Shown: positions 54,155 through 62,866, counted from the first letter of the stretch. The stretch is 64,000 nt of DNA from Paenibacillus silagei (GCF_017874735.1 NZ_JAGGLV010000001.1:186001-250000), one strand, 5' to 3'. Program-made: numbers and translations. The notes: generated by a model from the sequence alone, not told the origin.

Positions 54155-55552
54155 TCAACTGCTAATCACAGTAGCTTGTTTTGGATTAAAGAATCTTTCT
54201 TTTTCTTCAGGTGTCAACCGTATGTAAAGCCGGATCAATCTTTCAAAAATATTTTTTGTAAGCTCGCACACAGGTTCACTCATTTCCGTAACACTGCCAG
54301 TGAGATTCAGATTCTCGTTAGGGCAACCGCCTATACATAAATTTCGGGCCCAGCAATCATCACATTGTTTATGGTTAGAAACATTGATTTCCTCAAGGAA
54401 TGAATCTCTTCGTTCAGCTTTTGTATTAATGTTGCCCAGAACATACTCTTTATTAGAAACAAACCGGTGACACGGATAAATATCCCCATTAATATCAATA
54501 GCGTACATATTCCAGCCTACTCCACAAGGAAGCGCCCGTGTAGAACCCTGATGAATTTTCCGCATAAAACCGGTGAATATACTCAGTTTAGAATATCTGT
54601 CACGGTCCCCTTTTTTAATGAGCTGCTCGTAATGGTCAATTAATCTGTTGTATTCTTCCGTTAATTCAGGATAATCCTCATCTTTTAATAAATTGTAAGC
54701 CGGCGACATGGGGATGGCTCTGAAATTCAAGTCATACAAATGTTCAAAACTGCTGACTAAATCGAAGCCCTTTTTTGTAATAGTTGCTCTGCAGGATATC
54801 GCGCTGTTCTCACGCATATTTTTTGTGTTCTCCAATATCATGTCATAGGACCCGATTCTATTTTGAAAATAGCGATTTCTGTCATGGGTTTCCCTGTCTC
54901 CATCCAGACTGATCTGCACTGTGATCTTGTTTTCTGTAAAAAATCGCTCAATCTCTTCATTAATAAGAGTTCCATTAGTCGTAGTTGTAAAACGGAAAAT
55001 TTTATCTGTCTCCGCTTCCTTCTCTTTGCAATACGCGACAACTTGTTTAAACAGGTTGAAGTTGAGCAAGGGCTCTCCGCCGAACAAACAAATAGAAAGC
55101 TCTTTTGTCTGCGAATTGGCAAGCAGGAAATCAATAGCTTTTTGAGCTGTGCTGAACTTCATCTTCCCCCGGTCATGGTATTCCCCGGCTTCGCCGTAAC
55201 AATAGCTGCATCTCATATTACACTCTTGGACAATCATTAAAGTAATGGAGGAGATGGAATCTGGCATTTCTTTAGTGTAAGCCTTTTCCATTTTAAGATC
55301 TGCTTCAGCATTCTTTATGAAGAACGCCTCTTCCATCTGAGATATAACTTCACTGAACTCATGCTCCGTAAATACATCTGCAACGCTGTTATACGCCTGC
55401 TCAAAATCCTTACCTTCCTGATTTAATAACTTCTCTACCTTCTCATCAATTTCGAAAATCTTGTTATTGTTCAAGCTGTACAGATAGCTTCCGCTATCCT
55501 CATTAAAGATTCTATATGGATAAAATGATAATTTTTCAGTGAGATGACTCAT
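54155..55552 (-). CDS. Radical SAM/SPASM peptide maturase
   Basis: 465 residues. An N-terminal region of about 95 residues (winged-helix, PqqD/RRE-like by position and composition) could hold the precursor leader. The radical SAM cluster Cys are C111, C115 and C118 (CNMRCSYC), followed by GGEPLLN near 158. The SPASM region supplies C343, C361, C397, C400, C406, C410 and C429, enough for two auxiliary [4Fe-4S] clusters. The best-known enzymes of this architecture install thioether (sactionine or ranthionine) or other crosslinks in Cys-rich peptides. The start ATG 55552 follows GGGAGGA. The substrate is most likely the 42-residue peptide encoded 120 bp upstream. Confidence 0.93.
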   Translation of the reverse strand: MSHLTEKLSFYPYRIFNEDSGSYLYSLNNNKIFEIDEKVEKLLNQEGKDFEQAYNSVADVFTEHEFSEVISQMEEAFFIKNAEADLKMEKAYTKEMPDSISSITLMIVQECNMRCSYCYGEAGEYHDRGKMKFSTAQKAIDFLLANSQTKELSICLFGGEPLLNFNLFKQVVAYCKEKEAETDKIFRFTTTTNGTLINEEIERFFTENKITVQISLDGDRETHDRNRYFQNRIGSYDMILENTKNMRENSAISCRATITKKGFDLVSSFEHLYDLNFRAIPMSPAYNLLKDEDYPELTEEYNRLIDHYEQLIKKGDRDRYSKLSIFTGFMRKIHQGSTRALPCGVGWNMYAIDINGDIYPCHRFVSNKEYVLGNINTKAERRDSFLEEINVSNHKQCDDCWARNLCIGGCPNENLNLTGSVTEMSEPVCELTKNIFERLIRLYIRLTPEEKERFFNPKQATVISS

Positions 55553-55593
55553 TAATATTCCTCCCTCTTCAAATTACAATTACGTTGCAGACA

Positions 55594-55655
55594 TAAAAAA
55601 TAGCAAGGCTCTAGGAACTTACTATCCATGATTGGATAGGTTTCATAGAGCCTTG
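55594..55655 (-). terminator. Terminator-attenuator between precursor and maturase
   Basis: On the minus strand CAAGGCTCTA...TAGAGCCTTG with an inner CTATCC/GGATAG stem is followed by CTATTTTTTATG. It sits between precursor and radical SAM genes, so partial termination would make more precursor than enzyme, common in RiPP operons. Confidence 0.82.
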
Positions 55656-55671
55656 GTCTATTTAAAATTTA

Positions 55672-55800
55672 TTATGGTTCAATGAAGTCAAGCTTTCCGC
55701 CGTCGCAAATTGCACAGTCATTATCTTTCGGATAATCACAGAAAATACACACACCATTTGGCTCGACTAAAGACTCAGAAACATTGACTTGTTTAAACAT
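55672..55800 (-). CDS. Cys-rich RiPP precursor peptide, 42 aa
   Basis: Read directly from the sequence: ATG 55800 has AGGAGG 8 nt upstream; the product is 42 residues, beginning MFKQVNVSESLVEPNG and ending GGKLDFIEP. Four Cys form two CxxC motifs: C18-I-F-C21 and C29-A-I-C32, separated by DYPKDND. The N-terminal 15 residues look like a leader and the Cys part like a core. Such size and pairing fit substrates of SPASM radical SAM enzymes making thioether-linked peptides. A Gly-Gly pair (34-35) follows the last Cys. The CxxC pairs could instead bind a metal. No close family is recognised. Confidence 0.85.
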   Translation of the reverse strand: MFKQVNVSESLVEPNGVCIFCDYPKDNDCAICDGGKLDFIEP

Positions 55801-55869
55801 TTTCTTTTCCTCCTCAGTATTATGTTGGAAATATTTCCTACTATTATGATACTATTATATATAATCCCA

Positions 55870-55883
55870 TACAAGTACTTGTA
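55870..55883. promoter_or_regulatory. 14-bp perfect palindrome upstream of the precursor gene
   Basis: TACAAGTACTTGTA lies about 70 bp before the precursor start, next to TATATAATAG, a likely -10 region on the minus strand. It is a strong operator candidate. It does not look like the direct repeats typical of LytTR binding sites. Confidence 0.6.
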
Positions 55884-55986
55884 CCTGATTGTATCATTTC
55901 ACCACCTCATTGAGTTAGTAACACCATTATTGTCTTTCATGATAAGATATGAGCAATTCGTGATAAAAGTATTGATTGACCTCATA

Positions 55987-58041
55987 CTAATCCCTTAATA
56001 AATTCCTCTTAAAGCTTATATAAGTCGTAAAAAAGTAAGCAGCATAGATTACAACAACAAGGAAAAGCGCGACCGTAAGATTCATTACAAACACTCCGCT
56101 GCCTACAAAAGTCCTGATCTTGTTAACATTCCCCAGGCTGAAGAGATAGAGCAGAACTATAAAACCGAAAAAGCCTGTGAATAAAGGAATTCCGAAATAC
56201 ATACCGATCTGTTTAAATATAAGTCTGCTGATGCTTTCGGAATCGACGCCCAGCTTTTGCAGGATCATGTATCTTTTCTTGTGCTCCAGAGAATCCGAGA
56301 GCTGATGGAGAGCAAGTAGAGTCAGACAAATAATTAACAGAATGGTGCCCAGATACAGTCCGATGATGTTGATCAGAAGTGACGCTATCGTTGCATTATT
56401 CATCTGTTCTGTACCTGTCCTTACTACGATGAAGTCTTTAAATTCTGGATCATTCTCGTATTTCTCATAAAGTGCAGTATACTCGTCCCTGAACCACCGC
56501 TCTGCATAAGCACTAAGCCCCTCTGCAAATTCGTAACTCATCTCTCTGGACGTGTTGGCATAGAAATTGGTAGTGGCCGTTATTAATGTTTCGGATGCAG
56601 CATCTGGTATAACTATTAAATAATCCGTGTAAAAATTAAAGATGGATTCTCCAAGACTCTCCTTATAAAAGGGCTCATTGCTTAAATGATAGGAACTCCC
56701 GCCAATTGAAAGTGCAGGCATATGTTTCAGTTCCGCTCGGATTCCGCTTTCAGTAACCGTCTGATCCCACTGTGTCGTGAATTCATTTTCCTCTAATGCA
56801 ATTTCTTTGTAGCCGGCCATTGTTCTCAATTGGTTCAGATCACTCAGGGAAATAGCCAATACAGGGAACTCTCCGCGCCGCCGTTTAAAAAAATCATCCT
56901 CATGCAGAAACTTGAGCTCAAACTCCACCGACTCTTTGATCCCAAAACCGCTTTCAGCAATATAATCCTTTACTTTCTGGTAATGAATAACGGGCAGGTC
57001 ATTGATTTCAGCAATGGAATTATAGACATTATTCATTTGAATGTCGTAAACACTCCGGTAATCGAGATACCCTTTAGCCCACTGTGAGGCAACAGGACCG
57101 AACACAAAGCTAACAATAGCCCCAAGAAGAGTTAAGCTTATGGTTGCCAGCATAAAGGATGTAGTTGAAATTTTTGAGAGCAGGCTGCCGATCAGGAATA
57201 AATTCGTTTTTTTGTACTTCCAACGGATATTTTTTTGCTTAACCAGAACCAGCAGATAACCTAGCGAAAAGAATAATCCGTAGACTCCGGCAATCAAGAA
57301 CAGAATAAATAAAAACAGGGTCTGGTTTTTAACGGATACGTCGACTGAAGCCAGCGGCAGAATGCCCAAATATCTCTTCATGGATGCCGCAGCTGCAGCA
57401 AAACAGACTATACTGATACCTGCAACCGTCAAGTAAAACAATTTACCTCTGGTAAACTGGATCTCCGTCTTTTTGTCACTATTCAGCATATCGATAAGCT
57501 TCAACTTTCTTAACTGCCGGACGTTCAACAGCCCGATTATAATAAAAATAAGCAAAAAAAATAATACCGTCTGCAGCATAGTATCCGGATATAACCGCAA
57601 CTTGAGGGTAATATCGCTTTGAAGAGCAGCCAATATCAAAGAAGTCAGCACCTGTGAAAATAAAGTTCCGCACAAAATCCCGATAACCATAGAGACAGAC
57701 AGCACAACCAGCGTTTCGATAAAAAATAAAAAGGCGACTCTGGTTTGCTCCATTCCTAGCAGCACATAGGTAGCAAATTCCCTCTTGCGCCTCTTAATCA
57801 TATATTTGTTAACCTGGTATACGAGGAAAATCAGGACTGCCGAGACCAGGTACGTCCCATATCTTAAATAGGTGTACAGCTGTTCGAAATTGTATTCGGC
57901 CAGCGTGATAATCTGGTAGTGAGAGCTTGAGACCGAGAGAAATGCATAAAACAGGCTTATGCTAATCACAAGCGTCACGAAGTAGATTAGATAATCCATC
58001 ATAGACCGTCTGGCATTGCGGACTGATAATTTAGTGTACAT
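55987..58041 (-). CDS. BceB-type permease (FtsX-like, ten TM segments)
   Basis: 684 residues from ATG 58041 (MYTKLSVRNARRSMMDYLIY), overlapping the BceA-type gene by 11 bp; GGGGGCGAG lies upstream. Ten membrane helices are visible, with a large extracellular loop (about residues 320-520) between helices 7 and 8, the site that in BceB/VraG proteins binds peptide-antibiotic targets. Pumps of this class confer resistance to bacitracin, lantibiotics or defensins and also signal to the kinase. The next gene in the same direction is the RiPP precursor. Confidence 0.92.
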   Translation of the reverse strand: MYTKLSVRNARRSMMDYLIYFVTLVISISLFYAFLSVSSSHYQIITLAEYNFEQLYTYLRYGTYLVSAVLIFLVYQVNKYMIKRRKREFATYVLLGMEQTRVAFLFFIETLVVLSVSMVIGILCGTLFSQVLTSLILAALQSDITLKLRLYPDTMLQTVLFFLLIFIIIGLLNVRQLRKLKLIDMLNSDKKTEIQFTRGKLFYLTVAGISIVCFAAAAASMKRYLGILPLASVDVSVKNQTLFLFILFLIAGVYGLFFSLGYLLVLVKQKNIRWKYKKTNLFLIGSLLSKISTTSFMLATISLTLLGAIVSFVFGPVASQWAKGYLDYRSVYDIQMNNVYNSIAEINDLPVIHYQKVKDYIAESGFGIKESVEFELKFLHEDDFFKRRRGEFPVLAISLSDLNQLRTMAGYKEIALEENEFTTQWDQTVTESGIRAELKHMPALSIGGSSYHLSNEPFYKESLGESIFNFYTDYLIVIPDAASETLITATTNFYANTSREMSYEFAEGLSAYAERWFRDEYTALYEKYENDPEFKDFIVVRTGTEQMNNATIASLLINIIGLYLGTILLIICLTLLALHQLSDSLEHKKRYMILQKLGVDSESISRLIFKQIGMYFGIPLFTGFFGFIVLLYLFSLGNVNKIRTFVGSGVFVMNLTVALFLVVVIYAAYFFTTYISFKRNLLRD

Positions 58042-58798
58042 TGGTAATCTCGCCCCCAAGTAAGGCAATCGTATCCAATATCCGGCTAAAAAAAACTTTA
58101 CGCGGTTGTTCTCCTCTGATCATTTCCGTGAAAAGCTTTCCGTCCTTGATGAACAATATCCGGCTGCAGTAGCTTGCCGCATATGGATCATGGGTAACCA
58201 TTAATATTGTGGCATTCAGCTGCCGGTTTAAATCTGATAGGGTCTCCAGCAGAATCTGCGAGGATTTGGAATCAAGCGCCCCTGTGGGTTCATCTGCCAA
58301 TATCAGCTTGGGTGAGGTCACTAACGCCCTTGCACATGCTGTACGCTGCTTCTGCCCTCCGGAAATCTCATAAGGATATTTATCTACAAGCTCACTGATT
58401 CCAAGCCGCTTGGCCATCTGCTGAACCCGTTCATCAATTTCTGTATCTTTATATTGGTTAATGGTCAGCGCAAGTGCGATATTTTCCCCAACAGTCAGGG
58501 TATCCAGTAAATTGAAATCCTGAAAGACGAAGCCCAGATTTTCACGTCTGAATTGTGCCATTTTTTTGGGATGAATCTCCGTTAAATCCTGATTATCCAG
58601 GTGAATATGGCCAGCACTCACCTCATCGATCGTTGCAATCATGTTCAGTAATGTCGTCTTCCCCGAGCCTGACGGTCCCATGACGCCGATAAACTCACCT
58701 TCATGTACTGTAAAACTGATGTCATTGAGGGCTTTGGTTACACTGGTCTTGCCCCCATAGTACTTCTCTATGTTCACGACCTCCAGAATCGGTTTCAT
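58031..58798 (-). CDS. BceA-type ABC ATPase
   Basis: 255 residues: Walker A GPSGSGKTTLLNM, signature ISGGQKQRTACARALV, Walker B LILADEPTGALDSK. It energises the BceB-type permease. Start ATG 58798 with GAGGTGAGAGG upstream. A BceR-type inverted repeat lies 70 bp upstream, so this two-gene unit should be induced by the regulator encoded just before it. Confidence 0.94.
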   Translation of the reverse strand: MKPILEVVNIEKYYGGKTSVTKALNDISFTVHEGEFIGVMGPSGSGKTTLLNMIATIDEVSAGHIHLDNQDLTEIHPKKMAQFRRENLGFVFQDFNLLDTLTVGENIALALTINQYKDTEIDERVQQMAKRLGISELVDKYPYEISGGQKQRTACARALVTSPKLILADEPTGALDSKSSQILLETLSDLNRQLNATILMVTHDPYAASYCSRILFIKDGKLFTEMIRGEQPRKVFFSRILDTIALLGGEITNVH

Positions 58799-58867
58799 TC
58801 CCTCTCACCTCGAGATTAAGTATAGACTTGAAGCATAAGCGATTGTATCAAATAAGCTTACGTGAAA

Positions 58868-58883
58868 CTTACAGTTCTGTAAG
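58868..58883 (-). promoter_or_regulatory. BceR-type binding site
   Basis: CTTACA-GTTC-TGTAAG contains TTACA-N4-TGTAA, the main box described for BceR-like regulators (TNACA-N4-TGTAA). It is in the intergenic gap upstream of the transporter pair. Confidence 0.78.
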
Positions 58884-58892
58884 ATAACTTAT

Positions 58893-59903
58893 TCATAGGA
58901 TGTTAAAGCTTCCTTTCGGGAAAAACAGCGAGACCTGCGTATACAAGCCTTCCTCGGACTCTATTTCAAGGATCAGCCCGAGTTTCAGGCTCAGCTTGCG
59001 GCACAAATAAAGTCCAATCCCGGTCGAGCTCGCCAGCCGGCGCCCATTGCTTCCGGTGAACCCTTTTTCAAATACCCGCTGAAGCTCGTGGGCCGCAATA
59101 CCAATCCCATTATCAGTGATCATCAGCTTTACGCCATTCTGAACATTTTCTGAGGTGATTGTAATCATCGCCTCAGAAGCTTTCTTATATTGGACCGCAT
59201 TGATCAGCAGCTGAGTAATAATGAACGACAGCCATTTCTTATCGGTGTATACGTTTTTGTCCAAACCTTCCAGTTGAACCTTGATTTTATTCTTGATGAA
59301 CATCTGCTTGTGCTTCGTTAAGCATTCATGTACACAGAAGACCAGGGAGCATTCTCTAATCAGATAATCTTGTTCCACATGCTCACTGCGGGCGTAGAAT
59401 AAAGCCTGATCCACATATTGCTCAAGGTTCTCCAGCTCGGATAGGATGTACCTGGTCACCTCGGATTTGTTATTCTCGGCGCTCAGCTTGATTGCGGAGA
59501 TGGGCGTTTTGATCTCATGCACCCACTGCTCAATGTATTCTTTATATTCTTTACGGTTATTTTTAATGAGTGTGAGTTCTTCAAGCATGGACTTTTGGGC
59601 TATTTTCATGAGGAGAAAGTAAGGCAGGGCAGTTGTATTCCGGGGGCGGCCGATAACTTCGGCAATCAGATACTTTTTATCCAGTTTGGCCGCAATCTCT
59701 AACAGGCAATGATAATTTCTCGATAATTGTCTATACCGGTAACTATAATAAACAAGCAGCAGAAATACCCATACCAAAACAAGGTATAGAATCTCTTTCG
59801 GGTCATCGCCGTTAGCCAGCAGAAAAAAAAACAGCATTCCCATTCCGGTAAGATTAAGGACTAAGGATAGCAGGTTATCGTATAAATACTCTTTTATAGT
59901 CAT
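58893..59903 (-). CDS. BceS-type intramembrane-sensing histidine kinase
   Basis: 336 residues. Two N-terminal helices (about 10-28 and 36-55) are separated by only a few external residues (ANGDDPKEI), the layout of kinases that sense through an ABC transporter rather than directly. The His box is EQWVHEIKTPISAIKL; ATPase motifs are DNGIGIA and the G2-like STGIGLYLCRKL. The start overlaps the response regulator stop by 4 bp. The signal is expected to be flux through the neighbouring BceAB-type pump. Confidence 0.94.
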   Translation of the reverse strand: MTIKEYLYDNLLSLVLNLTGMGMLFFFLLANGDDPKEILYLVLVWVFLLLVYYSYRYRQLSRNYHCLLEIAAKLDKKYLIAEVIGRPRNTTALPYFLLMKIAQKSMLEELTLIKNNRKEYKEYIEQWVHEIKTPISAIKLSAENNKSEVTRYILSELENLEQYVDQALFYARSEHVEQDYLIRECSLVFCVHECLTKHKQMFIKNKIKVQLEGLDKNVYTDKKWLSFIITQLLINAVQYKKASEAMITITSENVQNGVKLMITDNGIGIAAHELQRVFEKGFTGSNGRRLASSTGIGLYLCRKLSLKLGLILEIESEEGLYTQVSLFFPKGSFNIL

Positions 59904-60568
59904 ATCAGGTAACCCTGCCCGCGTTTGGTATGGATAAATTCTTCCACGCCAAGCTCTCCAAGCTTCCCCCGGATTCTGGTTATATTGACACTCAGCGTAT
60001 TATCATCTACAAAAGCCTCACTATCCCATAAAAACTCAACGAGGTCACCCCGGCCAACGATCTTTCCTTTGTTCTGCATCAGATAATGCATAATCTTTAA
60101 TTCATTCCGTGAGAGCTCTACACGCCTGGCGTTATATTCTACACAGCTTGCCAGAATATGCAGCTTCACCCCTTTATGTTCAAACACATCCTCAGCGGTT
60201 TCCGGATAAGCCCTTTTCAGTAGGGAAGCTACTCTCGCCATCAAAACCGCCGTATTATACGGTTTCGTCACAAAGTCATCCCCACCTAAAGTGATGCTCA
60301 TTAACTCATCCAGATCGGTATTGCGGCTCGTCACAAAAATAATCGGTACAGCCGAATGGGTGCGGATCTGGCTGCATAACTGAAAACCATCGATGCCGGG
60401 CAAATTAATATCAAGCAAAATAAGATGCGGTCTAGTTTCCTCCACGATCTCGGCGGCATTCTGGAAGTCTGTAACTTCTTTGGCCTCATATCCGCTTTTA
60501 CAAAGAAGATTGGCCAGCTCTTTACGGATCGATGAATTATCTTCGATTACCATAATGGAATATTTCAA
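59900..60568 (-). CDS. BceR-type response regulator
   Basis: 222 residues: receiver domain with Asp in LILLDINLPGIDGFQL and OmpR-type winged helix ending HTKRGQGYLI. First gene of the Bce module. Start ATG 60568 with AGGTGGGAT-type upstream sequence, moderate. Its likely target is the palindrome at 58868. Confidence 0.94.
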   Translation of the reverse strand: MKYSIMVIEDNSSIRKELANLLCKSGYEAKEVTDFQNAAEIVEETRPHLILLDINLPGIDGFQLCSQIRTHSAVPIIFVTSRNTDLDELMSITLGGDDFVTKPYNTAVLMARVASLLKRAYPETAEDVFEHKGVKLHILASCVEYNARRVELSRNELKIMHYLMQNKGKIVGRGDLVEFLWDSEAFVDDNTLSVNITRIRGKLGELGVEEFIHTKRGQGYLI

Positions 60569-60688
60569 GATTCATCCCACCACATTTCATAATATTTACT
60601 AAAAGTATTTTATTTGTTAACCTATCATTTTAATTTTAGACTCCTCCAAACCAATTTTCAAGACATACCATAGTCCACGCAAACAACG

Positions 60689-60712
60689 AAAAAAGAGCCC
60701 TAAGCGGGCTCC
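60689..60712 (-). terminator. nox terminator
   Basis: On the minus strand GAGCCCGCTTAGGGCTC followed by TTTTTTCG, 17 bp after the stop at 60730. Confidence 0.85.
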
Positions 60713-60729
60713 GGCAAAATATTCAGCTC

Positions 60730-62094
60730 TTATACGTGTACAGGTTCTTTAACGGCAGCCAGCTTCGGCAGAGCCTGAAGGCCTGCGGTGTTCAGGAAAT
60801 TCCATGGCTTGTTGTAATGCGGCTGGAAGAAGAAGTCGATGAAGGCCAGCTGGTCCACGGTCATCTTATTCTGGATGCAGACCGATACGGTATTGATCGA
60901 CTGCGTCAGATCCATCTTGGACATAATCTGCGCGCCCAGAATGCGGCGGGTGGCACGGTCAAAGACCACTTTTAACTGAACCTGCTCGAAGGTCGGCATG
61001 AACTCCGGACGGTAGTTGTCGATCAGCATCACACTCTCCGTATCCATTCCCTCGGCTGCAGCAGCCTCTTCCGTCAGTCCGGTTCCGGCAATATTGTCCT
61101 CATAGATCTTGATGCCCGACGTTCCTTGTGTTCCCATGTAAGGGATCGTATTCGAGACCAGATTACGGGCAACCAGCGTTCCCATACGCACTGCGTTGGT
61201 GGCCAGCGGGATATACGCGTGTTTACCAGTCGGATTGTAATGAATCGCGCAGCTGTCACCAGCAGCATACACATCCGGCAGGCTGGTCTGCATATAATCG
61301 TTAACCATAATCGCGCCGTTCGGCAGCATATCCACTTGGCCCTTCAGCAGCTCGGTATTCGGACGGAAGCCGATGCAGAGAATCACCAGATCCGTCTCAT
61401 GCTCACCCTTGCTCGTAATCACCTTGGTCACTCTGCCGTTCTCACCAGCGAAAGAGGCGACCTTCTCGCCCAGCGCCAGCTTAATGCCGTGATCCTCAAG
61501 CGACTGCTGGATCGGTGCGGTGAACTCTTCATCAAGATATTTGCTCAGGATGCGGTCTTCCCCATCAATCAGCGTAACTTCCTTGCCATTCATCTGAAAA
61601 GCCTCTACCAGCTCGACCCCGATATAACCGGCGCCGACCACAGTAATTCTGTTCACCTTCTGTGCTTCTTCGATAATGGTGTTGGAATGATTGTAGTTCT
61701 TCGAGAGCAGGATGCCCTCCATCTCTATTCCTTCAAGCTTAGGCACAATCGGCCATGAGCCTGTTGTCATAATCAGTTTGTCATAAGTATCTTCCATTTC
61801 CTCGCCGGTCACGAGGTTGCGGGCTTTTAGGGTTTTACGGGCAGTATCCACGTTGATTACCTCATGACGCATCTTCGTCTGCACACCCAGGGCGGCAAGT
61901 TGTTCCGGGGAGGAATAGAATAGTCCCTGCGGGTCCTTGACCACACCGCCAACGTATAAGGCAATGCCGCAAGACAGGAATGAGATATTATCGTTGCGCT
62001 CGTACACCGTAATCTGGGCATCCGGGTATAACTGTGCGGTATTTACAATGGCGGCCGTTCCGGCGTGGGTACATCCAATGACTGCTACTTTCAT
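60730..62094 (-). CDS. nox: Water-forming NADH oxidase (CoA-disulfide reductase/Nox family)
   Basis: A 454-residue flavoprotein disulfide-type oxidoreductase. The redox-active single Cys is C42 in SFLSCGIALYVGG, as in streptococcal and enterococcal Nox, which reduce oxygen to water with NADH. The N-terminal FAD fold is VAVIGCTHAGTAAI (Gly-x-x-x-x-Gly type), the NADH site VVGAGYIGVELVEAF. Start ATG 62094 has GGAGGAGG upstream; the frame continues to 62217 without a site. CoA-disulfide reductase or NADH peroxidase activity are alternatives. Three FNR-type dyads upstream point to control by oxygen level. Confidence 0.9.
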   Translation of the reverse strand: MKVAVIGCTHAGTAAIVNTAQLYPDAQITVYERNDNISFLSCGIALYVGGVVKDPQGLFYSSPEQLAALGVQTKMRHEVINVDTARKTLKARNLVTGEEMEDTYDKLIMTTGSWPIVPKLEGIEMEGILLSKNYNHSNTIIEEAQKVNRITVVGAGYIGVELVEAFQMNGKEVTLIDGEDRILSKYLDEEFTAPIQQSLEDHGIKLALGEKVASFAGENGRVTKVITSKGEHETDLVILCIGFRPNTELLKGQVDMLPNGAIMVNDYMQTSLPDVYAAGDSCAIHYNPTGKHAYIPLATNAVRMGTLVARNLVSNTIPYMGTQGTSGIKIYEDNIAGTGLTEEAAAAEGMDTESVMLIDNYRPEFMPTFEQVQLKVVFDRATRRILGAQIMSKMDLTQSINTVSVCIQNKMTVDQLAFIDFFFQPHYNKPWNFLNTAGLQALPKLAAVKEPVHV

Positions 62095-62194
62095 AATTTC
62101 TTCCTCCTCCAAGTTGAAAAGCTTATTTATCAGGGCTTGTGATTGCGTCTGTAAAAAAGTGCTGTACTGACTGCATTTATACAACTTTACATTT

Positions 62195-62270
62195 GTGATT
62201 GTTTTCACTTTATACACTGATTATATTGTGATATTTATCACATTGCAAGAGTTATTGTGATTTTTCTCAC
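62195..62270. promoter_or_regulatory. Three FNR/CRP-type sites before nox
   Basis: GTGA-N6-TCAC dyads at 62195-62208, 62228-62241 and 62257-62270, with TATAAT on the minus strand at 62225-62220 between the first two. Same motif as upstream of the FNT gene. Confidence 0.75.
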
Positions 62271-62442
62271 ATTGTTCACAATTTCAAATTTTAATAACTT
62301 TGGAGTTTCACCGCATCATCCACTCCATTTGTACCACCGCTGCACTCTTCAACCTTAGCTTAGTTTCCCCCGGAGGAGGGGCATTATGTCTGCCAGGAGC
62401 AGGAAACAGCAGGAGGAGCACAAGGGGCAGCCAGGCAGAACC

Positions 62443-62825
62443 GCAGCCCTGGTTTTTCGATTACATTTGCTCCGTATCCGCCGCTCCAGCCCATTGTAAT
62501 CGGTTTTTCGATTACATTTGCTCCGTATCCGCTGCTCCATCCCAATGTAATCGGTTTTCCGATTACATTTGCTCCGTATCCGCCACGCCAGCCCATTGTA
62601 ATCGGTTTTTCGATTACATTTGCTCCGTGTCCGCTGCTCCATCCCAATGTAATCGGTTTTCCGATTACATTTGCTCCGTGTCCGCCGCGCCAGCCCATTG
62701 TAATCGGTTTTTCGATTACATTGTGGTCACTGACCCTCGCGGCTGCACAATGTGTTCGGTTTTTCACCTACGTTGGTCCATTCTCCTACTGGGTATCATA
62801 TTGTGTTCGGTTTTTCGCATACCAA
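62443..62825. repeat. Tandem hairpin-repeat array 3 (8 units, 51 bp)
   Basis: Units near 62443 (partial), 62494, 62545, 62596, 62647, 62698, 62750 and 62801. Inner units have arms TGTAATCG/CGATTACA around GTTTTT or GTTTTC and the linker TTGCTCCGTATCCGCYGCTC. Core and linker variants alternate, so there is a 102-bp higher-order period. The last two units carry the TGTGTTCGGTTTTTC core that also ends array 2. It lies between nox and fhs. Confidence 0.93.
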
Positions 62826-62828
62826 ATA

Positions 62829-62866
62829 GCCTCACCCTCCGCAGCATATCTGCGGTAAAGTGAGGC
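62829..62866 (-). terminator. Stem-loop after fhs
   Basis: GCCTCAC...GTGAGGC with an inner CCGCA/TGCGG stem, 29 bp after the fhs stop; on the minus strand followed by TATTTGG, a weak T-tract. Confidence 0.6.

Noticed and set aside
55830..55905. 17-codon frame (MIQSGTSTCMGLYIIVS) upstream of the RiPP precursor on the minus strand
   Set aside because: It has an AGGTGG-like site but overlaps the probable promoter and palindrome, and is too short to support alone.
62300..62863. 187-residue frame rich in CNRFFDYICSVSAAP repeats, and its antisense
   Set aside because: By-product of array 3; the frame drifts into unrelated terminal units.
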